Assembly (NCBI RefSeq): GCF_002086795.1
Contig: NZ_MVIM01000003.1
Span: 186,001 to 250,000 of the forward strand
DNA: 64,000 nt
Source of the DNA: Mycolicibacterium tusciae
Lineage (GTDB): Bacteria > Actinomycetota > Actinomycetes > Mycobacteriales > Mycobacteriaceae
Direction: 5' to 3'
Numbering within the stretch: position 1 is the stretch's first letter; the number at the start of each line of letters is the position of its first letter. The position numbers and the translations under genes were made by a program. Shown here piece after piece: positions 27,952-36,750 of the stretch. Below the pieces are notes generated by a model. That model did no database searches and was not told the DNA's origin. It saw only the letters and a list, made by a program, of their open reading frames with translations.

Positions 27952-28905
27952 TTACGTCAACCGTCCGTCGAGGGCCGGCAGGAATTCCGGATTCGCCCAT
28001 GTCCGCTGCAAGGTCTGGTCCAGCTGGTATGCGGGTTGCCAGCCGAAGACCTCACCGATGTGCGAGATGTCGGCGCCCAGGAACGGGCGGTCGACGGCTC
28101 GCATGCGCGAGGGATCCTGGCGGACCTCGAAATTCAGGCCCAGGACGGACCGCATCCGGTCAAGTATCTCGTCCACCGAATACTGGCGCCCGCTACCGAG
28201 ATTGACGATCTCGCAGTCGGCGCCGTCGCCGTTGGTATCAAGCGCGACAGCAGCGAAACCACCGGCAGCGTCCAGTACATCGATGTAATCGCGCTTGGGC
28301 CAGGTGTTTCCGAGGTTGATCGACGCCAATCCTTCGCGCAGCTGGGCGACGATCGCAGGAAGCAGGTGCGGGTTCGTCTCGCCGGGGCCGATCACGTTGA
28401 ACAGCCGCACGATAGCGGCCTTGATGCCACGCTCGGCGGCGAAGATCTGCACGTATTGCTCGCCCTGCAGCTTGGTGATGCCGTAGATGTCCGCTGGGCC
28501 CAGCGCTGACTCTAACTCGCGGTGATCCGCGTCATCCGGTTTGTAGACGGCTCCACTGCTCGCGAAGACGAACCGCGTACCTGGTCGGCAGCTCGTCAAC
28601 AGATTGACCGTGCCGGTGACGTTGGTCGCCACGGCGTTCGAGGGATCGCCATCGCATTCCGGGATGTAGTGGATCGCCGCCAAATGCACGATGACGTCGG
28701 GCCGGAAGTCCTCGACGACTGCGCACGTGGCATCCGCGTCGCGGATATCCAGGCGCTGAAATCCGAAGGCCGCGTCCTCACGTGTCAGCCAGTCCGGGGT
28801 GCCGTAACGCAGTAGATCCGCGACCAGAACCTCGGCCTTCTCGCTGAGCATGGCGACGAGCTCCCTACCGACGAAGCCGGCACCACCTGTCACCATGATC
28901 CGCAC
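27952..28905 (-). CDS. NAD-dependent nucleotide-sugar epimerase/dehydratase
   Basis: 317-residue extended short-chain dehydrogenase. The N-terminal GGAGFVG motif binds NAD, ASSGAVY supplies the catalytic Ser, and YGITK the Tyr/Lys pair. The segment RDYIDVLDAAGGFAAVAL is typical of UDP-glucose 4-epimerase-like enzymes. It probably supplies an epimerised or deoxygenated nucleotide sugar for the island; the exact product is not inferable. Second in a minus-strand run GT4-epimerase-GT2-hydrolase. Confidence 0.88.
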   Translation of the reverse strand: MRIMVTGGAGFVGRELVAMLSEKAEVLVADLLRYGTPDWLTREDAAFGFQRLDIRDADATCAVVEDFRPDVIVHLAAIHYIPECDGDPSNAVATNVTGTVNLLTSCRPGTRFVFASSGAVYKPDDADHRELESALGPADIYGITKLQGEQYVQIFAAERGIKAAIVRLFNVIGPGETNPHLLPAIVAQLREGLASINLGNTWPKRDYIDVLDAAGGFAAVALDTNGDGADCEIVNLGSGRQYSVDEILDRMRSVLGLNFEVRQDPSRMRAVDRPFLGADISHIGEVFGWQPAYQLDQTLQRTWANPEFLPALDGRLT

Positions 28906-28932
28906 GCGCGTCCCCCCGCTCTCGCCGCCACG

Positions 28933-30033
28933 TCACCGGCTTGTTCCAATGACCTCTTTCGCCCTCGTCTCGAGCTCCTGGGCGATGCCCGACCAGTCCA
29001 ATGATTGCGCACCGGACCGCCCCGCTTGGGAAAACGTGTCCCATTGCGCCTGCGCGGTGAGTAGCGCGTCGGCGAAATCTGCCGGCTCGGTGCCGCACAC
29101 CACGCCCACGCCGTACTGCGCCACGACCTCCTTGGCGCCGTTCTCTGCGTACTTGGGCGTGACGACGGGCAGGCCACTCGCCATCGCCTCGGCGATCACC
29201 CGTGGAAAGCCCTCGCGTTGGCTGGGCATACCCAGGACCGCGGCACTCGAAAGGAGATCGATCTTCTGCTCCTCGGTCACCGAGCCCAGTACCCGTATCC
29301 GCGAGGCAAGCGGCGACCGCCGTGCGTGATCCTCGATGTCCGCGCGCGCAGGCCCGTCTCCGGCGATGACCAGGTCGCCACTGAATCCGCGTGCGGCGGC
29401 GAGCGCGAAGGCGTCGATGAGCAGCGGCAGGTTCTTGTGGGGGAACAGCCGCCCGACGTAGAGCGCCCCCATGCGTTCGGTGCGGCCCACGGGCCGGTAC
29501 TGCGTGGTCACGATGCCGCTGGGTAACACCGAGCAATCCCGTCCAGACTGCTCGGTAATGGCCTCGGCCACAGCGGTGCTCACCGCGAAGTTCGAGCCGA
29601 CCAACCGCGGTAACCGTTTCTGCGCCTGGCCGACGATCTGGTCATCGCGAATCTCACACCAGTGAATGCCGGTACGCGCCCGGATATATCGCGGGAGGGC
29701 CAGCACATGCAGAAGTGGCCACTGGTTCAGGAGGTGGAAGTCGTATTGCTGCCCAGGCACGTGGCGCCGCACCCAGGCGCTGTAATTGGCAATGGCCGGC
29801 CAGTTCCGTCGAAGGGCGCGGACGGGCGGGTCGATGTAGCGATCGGTAAGCGGATGGCGGCGGATGTGCACTCCGTTGACCATCACATCGCGATCGAGGC
29901 CGGTGTCGTGACCGATGCAGTACACGTCCACCGAATGGCCACGCAGCACCATGGCTTCGGCAAGCTCTTTGAAGAACACCTCTTGCCCACCGACATGCGG
30001 AGGGTAGAGCTCGGTGAGAAACGCGAACCGCAT
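28933..30033 (-). CDS. Family 4 glycosyltransferase
   Basis: 366 residues with the GT-B fold: LTELYPPHVGGQEVFFKELA at the N-terminus (the donor-independent Gly-rich loop) and the nucleotide-binding C-terminal domain containing GALYVGRLFPHKNLPLLIDA. The EGFPRVIAEAMASGLPV segment has the E-x7-E motif of retaining GT4 enzymes. It would use a nucleotide sugar to extend the lipid-linked unit in the cytoplasm. 27 bases separate it from the epimerase gene and 103 bases from the next GT4 upstream. Confidence 0.9.
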   Translation of the reverse strand: MRFAFLTELYPPHVGGQEVFFKELAEAMVLRGHSVDVYCIGHDTGLDRDVMVNGVHIRRHPLTDRYIDPPVRALRRNWPAIANYSAWVRRHVPGQQYDFHLLNQWPLLHVLALPRYIRARTGIHWCEIRDDQIVGQAQKRLPRLVGSNFAVSTAVAEAITEQSGRDCSVLPSGIVTTQYRPVGRTERMGALYVGRLFPHKNLPLLIDAFALAAARGFSGDLVIAGDGPARADIEDHARRSPLASRIRVLGSVTEEQKIDLLSSAAVLGMPSQREGFPRVIAEAMASGLPVVTPKYAENGAKEVVAQYGVGVVCGTEPADFADALLTAQAQWDTFSQAGRSGAQSLDWSGIAQELETRAKEVIGTSR

Positions 30034-30136
30034 CGACCCTCCTTAGGCCGTCCGCCTGCGACTGGGCATATAGCGGCCCCGGTCGGTGCCCGCTCAGTGT
30101 GCCATCCCCACGCGAGCGGCCGTTCGACGTGGAGTT

Positions 30137-31282
30137 TCAGTCGAGGCGTTTACCGAGCTTGGCCAGGATCGTGTCGGCCGCGGCACCGGTCGAAATTTCC
30201 GCTTGGCGCTGGGTCACGTGCGTCCAGCCCCTCGCCGCCAGGTCGGCTCTGGCCTGGTCGTCGAGGCAATAGGCGCGGATCAAACCGGCAAGCTCTGTGT
30301 GATCGTTCGGATCGAAGAAGTCAGCGCCGTCGCCGCAGGTTTCCCGCAGTGCCGGGATGCTCGAGCTGAGGACGGCGGTATGGGACGCCATCGCCTCGAG
30401 CGGCGGGAGTCCGGCGCCCTCGTTGAGGGACGGCATCACCAGCAGGTCCGCCGCCGCGACGAGCGAGCGCAGTTCGCCGAACTTCAGTCGGCCGATCATC
30501 TCCACGCGGTCTCCGAGGGCGGCGGCCTGCGCGTGGATGCGCTCGTCGAGGACCTTGACCGAGGCACCGCTGCCCGCGATCACGAGCTTTTGCGGAATCG
30601 CTTGGTGTACTTGGGTATACGCGGTGAGCAACGCGGAAAGATTCTTGTGTCGTTTGACGTTGCCGAGATACAGAATGAAGCGGTCCCGCACCGGCGACAA
30701 TCGAGGATCGGCGGGTTCGAACCATGACTCACTCACCGGAATCGGCGTCACGACAAACCGTGCGGCGGGAACGTACTTCGCCAGGGCGTCGGCGGCCGCC
30801 TGCGACGGGGTGAAGATCGCCGCTGACCTTTGGGCGACGATCGCCAGCATCGTGCGTGCGTACATTCGCCGCGCCCGGCCATTGCCGCTGATGTTCTCCG
30901 GCAACAGGTGGCTGTCGTCGTGCACCGTGCTGAAGAAATCGATTCGACGGTTGGCAGGTCGAAAGAGCGTGAACGGAAACGGATAGTGGGGCACCCACAT
31001 GGCCTTCGGCCGAGCCTCCCGTACTGCGTGATTCCATGCGCGCTGTTCGGCGACCGAGTACATCGGCGCGCCCGACGGCTCTGAGATGACGACTGTGGTG
31101 CTCTCGGCAACGGGAGGAACGTTGTCGCGGTCCGCCAACACGGCGAGAGTGCGGCCCTGCCGAGCAAAAGCCTCTTCGAGTCGGGGGATGTACACGCCGA
31201 TGTACGTTCCGATACCGCTCTGGTCGATGTGTCGGACATCGAACAACAGATCAATGGCTCCGTTGCCCCGTGCCGGCGTCAT
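30137..31282 (-). CDS. Family 4 glycosyltransferase
   Basis: 381 residues from the ATG at 31282, which has AAAGGGGGG just upstream; an earlier in-frame start at 31321 lacks a ribosome site. GT-B architecture: FDVRHIDQSGIGTYI near the N-terminus, then FILYLGNVKRHKNLSALLTAY and the E-x7-E segment NEGAGLPPLEAMASH. The HVDDSHLLP-like stretch (TVHDDSHLLPENIS) resembles mannosyltransferases of the WbdA/WsaF group, but this is not specific. Outermost gene of the EPS island on the right side. Confidence 0.88.
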   Translation of the reverse strand: MTPARGNGAIDLLFDVRHIDQSGIGTYIGVYIPRLEEAFARQGRTLAVLADRDNVPPVAESTTVVISEPSGAPMYSVAEQRAWNHAVREARPKAMWVPHYPFPFTLFRPANRRIDFFSTVHDDSHLLPENISGNGRARRMYARTMLAIVAQRSAAIFTPSQAAADALAKYVPAARFVVTPIPVSESWFEPADPRLSPVRDRFILYLGNVKRHKNLSALLTAYTQVHQAIPQKLVIAGSGASVKVLDERIHAQAAALGDRVEMIGRLKFGELRSLVAAADLLVMPSLNEGAGLPPLEAMASHTAVLSSSIPALRETCGDGADFFDPNDHTELAGLIRAYCLDDQARADLAARGWTHVTQRQAEISTGAAADTILAKLGKRLD

Positions 31283-31342
31283 CGTGCCCCCCTTTGCGTT
31301 GCGTGCCAGACGTGATCGCACACCACCCCGAGATCGTCGTAG

Positions 31343-32863
31343 TCAGTCGTCGTCGCCGTTATTGTTCTCGCGCCATGCCCGCTCGAACGGCAACCGCCAC
31401 GCATTGGGCGCGATCAGCTGATGGATCGCGTTGGGGCCCCACGTGCCCTGCGGGTATGACTTCACCGACGGCGGGTCGTTGAGGAGCGGCTCCGAGCGCT
31501 CCCACAGTGATTCGATGCCCTCGGCAGTGGTGAAGAGTGTGTGATCGCCGCGCATGGCGTCGAGGATGAGGCGCTCGTATGCCTCGAGCACGTCGCCGAC
31601 GGTGTCGATCTCCTGGGTCGAGAACTGCATCGACATCTTGTCGAGCTTCATGCCGGGCCCGGGTCGCTTGCCGTAGAACGACAATGACACCTTCGAGTTA
31701 TCGGCCAGGTCGAAGGTCAGATGGTCGGGGCCCTGCGCGCCGACGCCGGATCCCGCCGGGAACATCGATCGCGGCGCCTCCTTGAACGCGATCGAGATGA
31801 TGCGGATGCCTTCGGCCATCCGCTTGCCCGTGCGCAGGTAGACGGGGACGCCGGCCCACCGCCAGTTGTCGATTGCCACCTTCATCGCAATGAAGGTTTC
31901 CGTATCGGAATCCTTTGCGACGCCTTCCGAATCGCGATAACCGGCGAACTGACCGCGCACCACGTCGGAGCAGTTGATCGGCAGCATCGACCGGAAGACC
32001 TTGTTCTTCTCTTCGCTGATCGCACGCGGTTCCAGTGCCGTCGGTGGTTCCATCACGACGAACGCCATCACCTGGAGCAGATGGGTGACCACCATGTCCT
32101 TGAATGCGCCGGTGCTCTCGTAGAAGTTGGCCCGCTCATCCAGGCCGAGCGCCTCGGGGATGTCGATTTGTATGTGATCGATGAAGTTGCGGTTCCAGAT
32201 CGGTTCGAACAGACCGTTGGCGAAGCGGAACGCGAGAATGTTCTGTGCCGCCTCTTTACCGAGGAAATGGTCGATCCGGAAGATCTGACTCTCGTCGAAC
32301 GTCTCGTGGACGAAGCCGTTGAGTTCGACGGCGCTGGCCAGATCGGTACCGAACGGCTTCTCCATCACGACCCGCGAACGGTCAACCAGGTTGGCGTCCT
32401 TGAGCATCGTGATCACCGCACGTGCCGCCTTCGGTGGCACCGACAGATAGTGCAGCCGCCGGACTTCGGGGCCGAGTTTTTCTTCGGCGGCCGCGACCGC
32501 GGCGGCCAGTGCTTCGGGCCCCGCGCCCTGAGGCACATAGGTGACGGTTTCGGCGAACCGCATCCACTGTTCCGTGCTCAGCTTGTGGGTGCCGAATTCG
32601 TCGATCGCCTCGTTGGCGATCTCGAGGAAATCCTCGGTGGAGATGTCCTCGAGCGAGGTGGCGACGATCTGAATGTGGGGTGCCAGTTCGGATTGATCCA
32701 GATAGGCCAGGCCGGGAATCAGCTTGCGCCTCGCGAGATCGCCGGTGGCGCCGAACAGGACGACCACGTGCGGGTCGACCGCGTAGTCGTCGTGCCGGCC
32801 GGGACGCGAGCCGGGATGTGGATAGGAAATGGTCTGCGGTTTGCTTGTCGCCACTCTCGGCAT
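31343..32863 (-). CDS. zwf: Glucose-6-phosphate 1-dehydrogenase
   Basis: 506 residues from the ATG at 32863. It oxidises glucose 6-phosphate to 6-phosphogluconolactone with NADP, the entry to the pentose phosphate pathway. Motifs: coenzyme site FGATGDLARRKLIPGL, MEKPFGTD, and the substrate/catalytic site RIDHFLGKEA. The upstream open frame to 33040 overlaps the TetR gene and is rejected; an ATG at 32890 is possible. It stands apart from the usual tkt-tal-zwf-opcA cluster, so it is probably a second, zwf1-like copy. It borders the EPS island and could feed it redox or sugar phosphates, but nothing shows this directly. Confidence 0.92.
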   Translation of the reverse strand: MPRVATSKPQTISYPHPGSRPGRHDDYAVDPHVVVLFGATGDLARRKLIPGLAYLDQSELAPHIQIVATSLEDISTEDFLEIANEAIDEFGTHKLSTEQWMRFAETVTYVPQGAGPEALAAAVAAAEEKLGPEVRRLHYLSVPPKAARAVITMLKDANLVDRSRVVMEKPFGTDLASAVELNGFVHETFDESQIFRIDHFLGKEAAQNILAFRFANGLFEPIWNRNFIDHIQIDIPEALGLDERANFYESTGAFKDMVVTHLLQVMAFVVMEPPTALEPRAISEEKNKVFRSMLPINCSDVVRGQFAGYRDSEGVAKDSDTETFIAMKVAIDNWRWAGVPVYLRTGKRMAEGIRIISIAFKEAPRSMFPAGSGVGAQGPDHLTFDLADNSKVSLSFYGKRPGPGMKLDKMSMQFSTQEIDTVGDVLEAYERLILDAMRGDHTLFTTAEGIESLWERSEPLLNDPPSVKSYPQGTWGPNAIHQLIAPNAWRLPFERAWRENNNGDDD

Positions 32864-32939
32864 ACTGTCACCGGGGCGGCTTTCCTGCATGGCTACCGGT
32901 GTTGCCGCTACCCCGACGTCACAAACCGGACGGCAGACG

Positions 32940-33638
32940 TCAACCGTCCGCTCCGATCCTGGCTGCCACGCCGTCGAGCAACTGCCGTAGGCCCGAGTGG
33001 AAATCAGCGAGGTGATCCTCGTCGGCCGCATCGAACACACCGGCCTCCACGGCGGCGGCGAGTGCGGGAAATCGTTGGACGTCTACGAGCCGGCGGAGCA
33101 GATCGGGGTAGTGCGGGCCCTCAACGTGTGCCGCCTCGATGTGCAGCGCCGCCGCGCCGCGGACATAATGCAGCACGGCCATCACCGCGGCCAGCTTGTC
33201 GCGTTCGGACAGGCCGGTCTCCCCGAGTGCCGCCAGCCCGGCGTTCAGCCACGCCAACTGGCCGGGGTCGGCGGGCGGGCCGGCCGCCGCAGCCGACAGC
33301 ACCCACGGGTGCCGGTGGTATACGTCCCATAGCCCGGAAGCCCAATCCGTCAGGGCGCCAAGCCAATCCGCCGCGTCACCGATAGGCGGCGGACCCGGTG
33401 CCGTCGAGAGCATGAACGTCACCAACTCGTCCTTGTTGGCGATGTGCCGGTACAGCGACATCGTGCCGCAGCCGAGCCGTTCGGCCAATCGGGCCATCGA
33501 CAGCGCGGCGAGGCCGTCGGCGTCGGCCAGTGCCACGGCCGCCTCGACGATGCGCTCGCGGCTCAGCCCTCGCGATCGCGTGGATGGGCTCGGCTCATGC
33601 CACAGGATCTCCAGAGCGCGGGGCAGGGAATCGCTCAT
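32940..33638 (-). CDS. TetR-family transcriptional regulator (TetR_C/tetracycline-repressor-like)
   Basis: 232 residues from the ATG at 33638. The helix-turn-helix is at about residues 25-70: RERIVEAAVALADADGLAALSMARLAERLGCGTMSLYRHIANKDEL in two halves, the second GCGTMSLYRHIANK being the recognition helix. The C-terminal part resembles the TetR_C_1 ligand domain. It is divergent from a DUF2306 membrane protein gene; two matching 15-bp inverted repeats lie in the 57-bp gap, so it very likely represses that gene and itself. Its 3' end is 76 bases from zwf. Confidence 0.9.
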   Translation of the reverse strand: MSDSLPRALEILWHEPSPSTRSRGLSRERIVEAAVALADADGLAALSMARLAERLGCGTMSLYRHIANKDELVTFMLSTAPGPPPIGDAADWLGALTDWASGLWDVYHRHPWVLSAAAAGPPADPGQLAWLNAGLAALGETGLSERDKLAAVMAVLHYVRGAAALHIEAAHVEGPHYPDLLRRLVDVQRFPALAAAVEAGVFDAADEDHLADFHSGLRQLLDGVAARIGADG

Positions 33639-33657
33639 TTGTTGCCAGCATAAACGA

Positions 33658-33687
33658 TTGCGCACCACGTTGCGTATGCCGTACGCT
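33658..33687 (+). promoter_or_regulatory. Leaderless promoter of the DUF2306 gene
   Basis: -35 TTGCGC (33658-33663), 18-bp spacer, -10 TACGCT (33682-33687). The ATG lies at 33696, eight bases beyond the -10, at the expected transcription start, and no ribosome site precedes it. The -10 is inside the first candidate operator. Confidence 0.5.
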
Positions 33688-33706
33688 TTGCGCGTATGAC
33701 ATACGC
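33672..33706. promoter_or_regulatory. Two tandem inverted repeats, candidate TetR operators
   Basis: First site 33672-33686: GCGTATGCCGTACGC. Second site 33692-33706: GCGTATGACATACGC, a perfect 7-1-7 palindrome that includes the DUF2306 start codon. The centres are 20 bp apart, about two helical turns, so two dimers could bind on the same face. The first site covers the -10. Confidence 0.65.
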
Positions 33707-34379
33707 ATCTGGGTCGAGGGCGAAATGGCTGACCCCGGCTCTCGCCGTGATCGTCTCGGCATTTCTGCTGTTCTCGCTGCCGCCGTACTTCACCGGCGGC
33801 ACCAGGGTGCCTTCGACGTTCGGGCTGCACTATCCGCTGCTGGTGGGTCACGTGATGTTCGGCAGCGTCGCGATGATCACCGCCGTCGCCCAGATCTGGC
33901 CTCGGCTGCGCAGCCGGCACCCGGTGCTGCACCGTCGGACCGGGCGCGTGTACGTCAGTGCGGCGATCCCCGCAGCGGCATTCGCGATGGTGATCGGGGC
34001 CGCCACCCCGTTCGGCCCGTTGCTGGCGGCCAGCAATGTGCTGCTGGGCGCGGTGTGGCTGTGGTTCACCATCAACGGGTTCGCGGCGGCACGACATCAG
34101 CGATTCGCCGACCATCGCAGGCACATGGTGCGCAGCGCCACGGTCGCGCTCTCGACGATCACCAACCGGATCTGGACGCCCGTGCTTTTCCTTTCCCTGC
34201 AGCCGTTGCGGGACAGTGTCTTTGACGGCAACGACGAGCACTATCTGTGGTTCGTGGCCGGGCTGGGCGCTTGGCTGGGCTGGACTATCCCGCTGGCCAC
34301 CGTCCAGTGGTGGCTCATGCGGAAACCGCAGGCGCCGTCGTCGCCGGTTTCTCAGTCTGAGCTCATATCACCGGGGTAA
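33696..34379 (+). CDS. DUF2306 membrane protein
   Basis: 227 residues with about six hydrophobic helices (for example ALAVIVSAFLLFSLPPYF and GHVMFGSVAMITAVAQIW). The HPVLHRRTGRVYV segment and the conserved R/H-rich ADHRRHMVRSATVALSTITNRIW helix are DUF2306 features; some family members resemble cytochrome b-like four-helix proteins. The function is unknown. It is controlled by the divergent TetR regulator and ends 11 bases before atsA. Confidence 0.82.
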   Translation: MTYASGSRAKWLTPALAVIVSAFLLFSLPPYFTGGTRVPSTFGLHYPLLVGHVMFGSVAMITAVAQIWPRLRSRHPVLHRRTGRVYVSAAIPAAAFAMVIGAATPFGPLLAASNVLLGAVWLWFTINGFAAARHQRFADHRRHMVRSATVALSTITNRIWTPVLFLSLQPLRDSVFDGNDEHYLWFVAGLGAWLGWTIPLATVQWWLMRKPQAPSSPVSQSELISPG

Positions 34380-34390
34380 TCTCCCCGCCC

Positions 34391-36742
34391 ATGGCGACCG
34401 AATTCAACGGCAGAATCGAACTCGACATCCGGGATTCGGAACCGGACTGGGGCCCCTACGCGGCGCCGACGGCGCCCGAGGATGCGCCCAACGTCCTCTA
34501 CCTCGTGTGGGACGACACCGGCATCGCGACGTGGGACTGCTTCGGCGGTCTGGTCCAGATGCCGACCATGAGCCGCATCGCCGAGCGCGGAGTCCGGCTT
34601 TCGCAGTTTCACACCACCGCGCTGTGCTCACCGACGCGGGCCTCGCTGCTGACGGGACGCCACGCCACCACTGTCGGCATGGCGACCATCGAGGAGTTCA
34701 CCGACGGCTTCCCCGGCTGCAACGGGCGCATCCCGAACGACACCGCGCTGCTGTCGGAAGTTCTCGCCGAGAAGGGCTACAACACCTACTGCATCGGTAA
34801 GTGGCACCTGACGCCGCTGGAGGAGTCCAATCTCGCCTCCACCAAACGACATTGGCCGCTGTCGCGCGGATTCGAACGGTTCTACGGCTTCATGGGCGGC
34901 GAGACCGACCAGTGGTATCCCGAACTCGTATACGACAACCACCCCGTCGCACCACCGGGACTGCCGGAGGACGGCTACCACCTGTCGAAGGACATCGCCG
35001 ACAAGACAATCGAATTCATCCGCGATGCCAAGGTGATCGCCCCCGACAAGCCGTGGTTCTCCTATGTCTGTCCCGGTGCCGGGCACGCGCCGCACCACGT
35101 CTTCAGAGAGTGGGCCGACCGCTACGCGGGCACCTTCGACATGGGTTACGAGCGCTACCGCGAGATCGTGCTGGAGAACCAGAAGCGTCTCGGCATCGTT
35201 CCGCCCGATACCGAACTCTCGCCGATCAACCCGTACTCGGATGTCAAGGGACCCAACGGCGAACCGTGGCCCGCTGGGGACACCGTGCGGCCGTGGGACT
35301 CACTGGGGGATGACGACAAGCGGCTGTTCTGCCGCATGGCCGAGGTGTTCGCCGGATTCCTGAGCTACACCGACGACCAAATCGGGCGGATCCTCGACTA
35401 TTTGGAGGAGTCCGGCCAACTCGACAACACCATCATCGTGGTCATCTCCGACAACGGTGCCAGCGGTGAAGGCGGACCGAACGGATCCGTGAACGAGGTC
35501 AAGTTCTTCAACGGCTACGTCGACACCGTGGAAGAAGGTCTGCGGCTCATGGACAACCTGGGCGGGCCGGAGACCTATAACCACTATCCGATCGGCTGGG
35601 CGATGGCGTTCAACACGCCGTACAAGTTGTACAAGCGGTACGCGTCGCACGAGGGCGGCATCGCCGACACGGCCATCATCTCCTGGCCGAAGGGCATCGC
35701 CGCGCACGGTGAGATTCGCGACAACTACGTCAACGTCTGCGACATCACCCCGACGGTGTACGACCTGCTCGAGATCGATCCACCTCTGGTGGTCAAGGGC
35801 ATCAACCAGAAGCCACTGGACGGCGTGAGTTTCAAAGTGTCCCTTGATGACCCGGATGCACCGACGGGTAAGGAGTCGCAGTTCTACGCGATGCTGGGCA
35901 CGCGCGGGATCTGGCACGACGGCTGGTTCGCCAACGCCGTGCACGCCGCGTCGCCTGCCGGCTGGTCGCACTTCGACAAGGACCGGTGGGAGCTGTTCCA
36001 CATCGAGGCCGACCGCAGCCAATGCCACGACCTCGCCGCCGAGCACCCGGACAAGCTCGAGGAACTCAAGGCGCTGTGGTTCAGCGAGGCGCAGAAGTAC
36101 AACGGGCTGCCGCTCTCGGATCTGAACATCCTCGAGACGCTGGGACGGTGGCGGCCCTACCTGACCGGCACCAGAGAGTCGTACTTCTACTATCCGGGCA
36201 CCGCCGACGTCGGGGTGGGAGCGGCCGCGGAGATCCAGGGCCGAACTTTCGCGGTCATCGCCGAGGTGACGATCGACAGCACAGGCGCGGAGGGCGTGTT
36301 GTTCAAGCACGGCGGCGCGCATGGCGGCCACGTCCTGTTCATCCAGGACGGGCGACTGCACTACATCTACAACTTCCTCGGCGAGGAGGAGCAGGTGTTG
36401 TCGTCGCCCGGACCGGTGCCGCTGGGGACGCACACGTTCGGGGCCGCGTACACGCGCACCGGAACGGTCGAGGGCAGCCACACCCCGCTCGGCGACGCCG
36501 CGCTGTACATCGACGACACCGAGGTGGCGTCGAGAACGGGCGTGCGAGTCCACCCCGGCACCTTCGGTCTCGCCGGAGCCACCCTGAGCGTCGGTCGCAA
36601 TACCGGATCACCCGTGTCGCGGGCTTACCAGGCGCCGTTCGCGTTCACAGGTGGCACCATCGCCCAGGTGAACGTTGATGTGTCCGGTCAGCCCTATGTG
36701 GATCTGGAGCGCGAGTTCGCCCGCGCTTTCGCCAAGGACTGA
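34391..36742 (+). CDS. atsA: Arylsulfatase
   Basis: 783 residues, matching M. tuberculosis AtsA (about 787). The sulfatase domain contains the CxPxR signature C79-S-P-T-R83 followed by ASLLTGRH; Cys79 is the residue converted to formylglycine. Metal-ligand regions are LVWDDTG and VVISDNGASGEGG. The C-terminal ~200 residues form a lectin/laminin-G-like jelly roll. It hydrolyses sulfate esters in the cytoplasm or envelope. In M. tuberculosis the next gene (Rv0712) is annotated as the formylglycine-generating enzyme; here the next gene is a lipoprotein, so the activator must be elsewhere. Confidence 0.95.
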   Translation: MATEFNGRIELDIRDSEPDWGPYAAPTAPEDAPNVLYLVWDDTGIATWDCFGGLVQMPTMSRIAERGVRLSQFHTTALCSPTRASLLTGRHATTVGMATIEEFTDGFPGCNGRIPNDTALLSEVLAEKGYNTYCIGKWHLTPLEESNLASTKRHWPLSRGFERFYGFMGGETDQWYPELVYDNHPVAPPGLPEDGYHLSKDIADKTIEFIRDAKVIAPDKPWFSYVCPGAGHAPHHVFREWADRYAGTFDMGYERYREIVLENQKRLGIVPPDTELSPINPYSDVKGPNGEPWPAGDTVRPWDSLGDDDKRLFCRMAEVFAGFLSYTDDQIGRILDYLEESGQLDNTIIVVISDNGASGEGGPNGSVNEVKFFNGYVDTVEEGLRLMDNLGGPETYNHYPIGWAMAFNTPYKLYKRYASHEGGIADTAIISWPKGIAAHGEIRDNYVNVCDITPTVYDLLEIDPPLVVKGINQKPLDGVSFKVSLDDPDAPTGKESQFYAMLGTRGIWHDGWFANAVHAASPAGWSHFDKDRWELFHIEADRSQCHDLAAEHPDKLEELKALWFSEAQKYNGLPLSDLNILETLGRWRPYLTGTRESYFYYPGTADVGVGAAAEIQGRTFAVIAEVTIDSTGAEGVLFKHGGAHGGHVLFIQDGRLHYIYNFLGEEEQVLSSPGPVPLGTHTFGAAYTRTGTVEGSHTPLGDAALYIDDTEVASRTGVRVHPGTFGLAGATLSVGRNTGSPVSRAYQAPFAFTGGTIAQVNVDVSGQPYVDLEREFARAFAKD

Positions 36743-36750
36743 CGAGACCG

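Noticed and set aside
11770..31343. Insertion sequences or attachment sites at the EPS island borders
   Set aside because: No transposase, integrase, tRNA or direct repeat was found on either side; only the rpsQ terminator and zwf border it.
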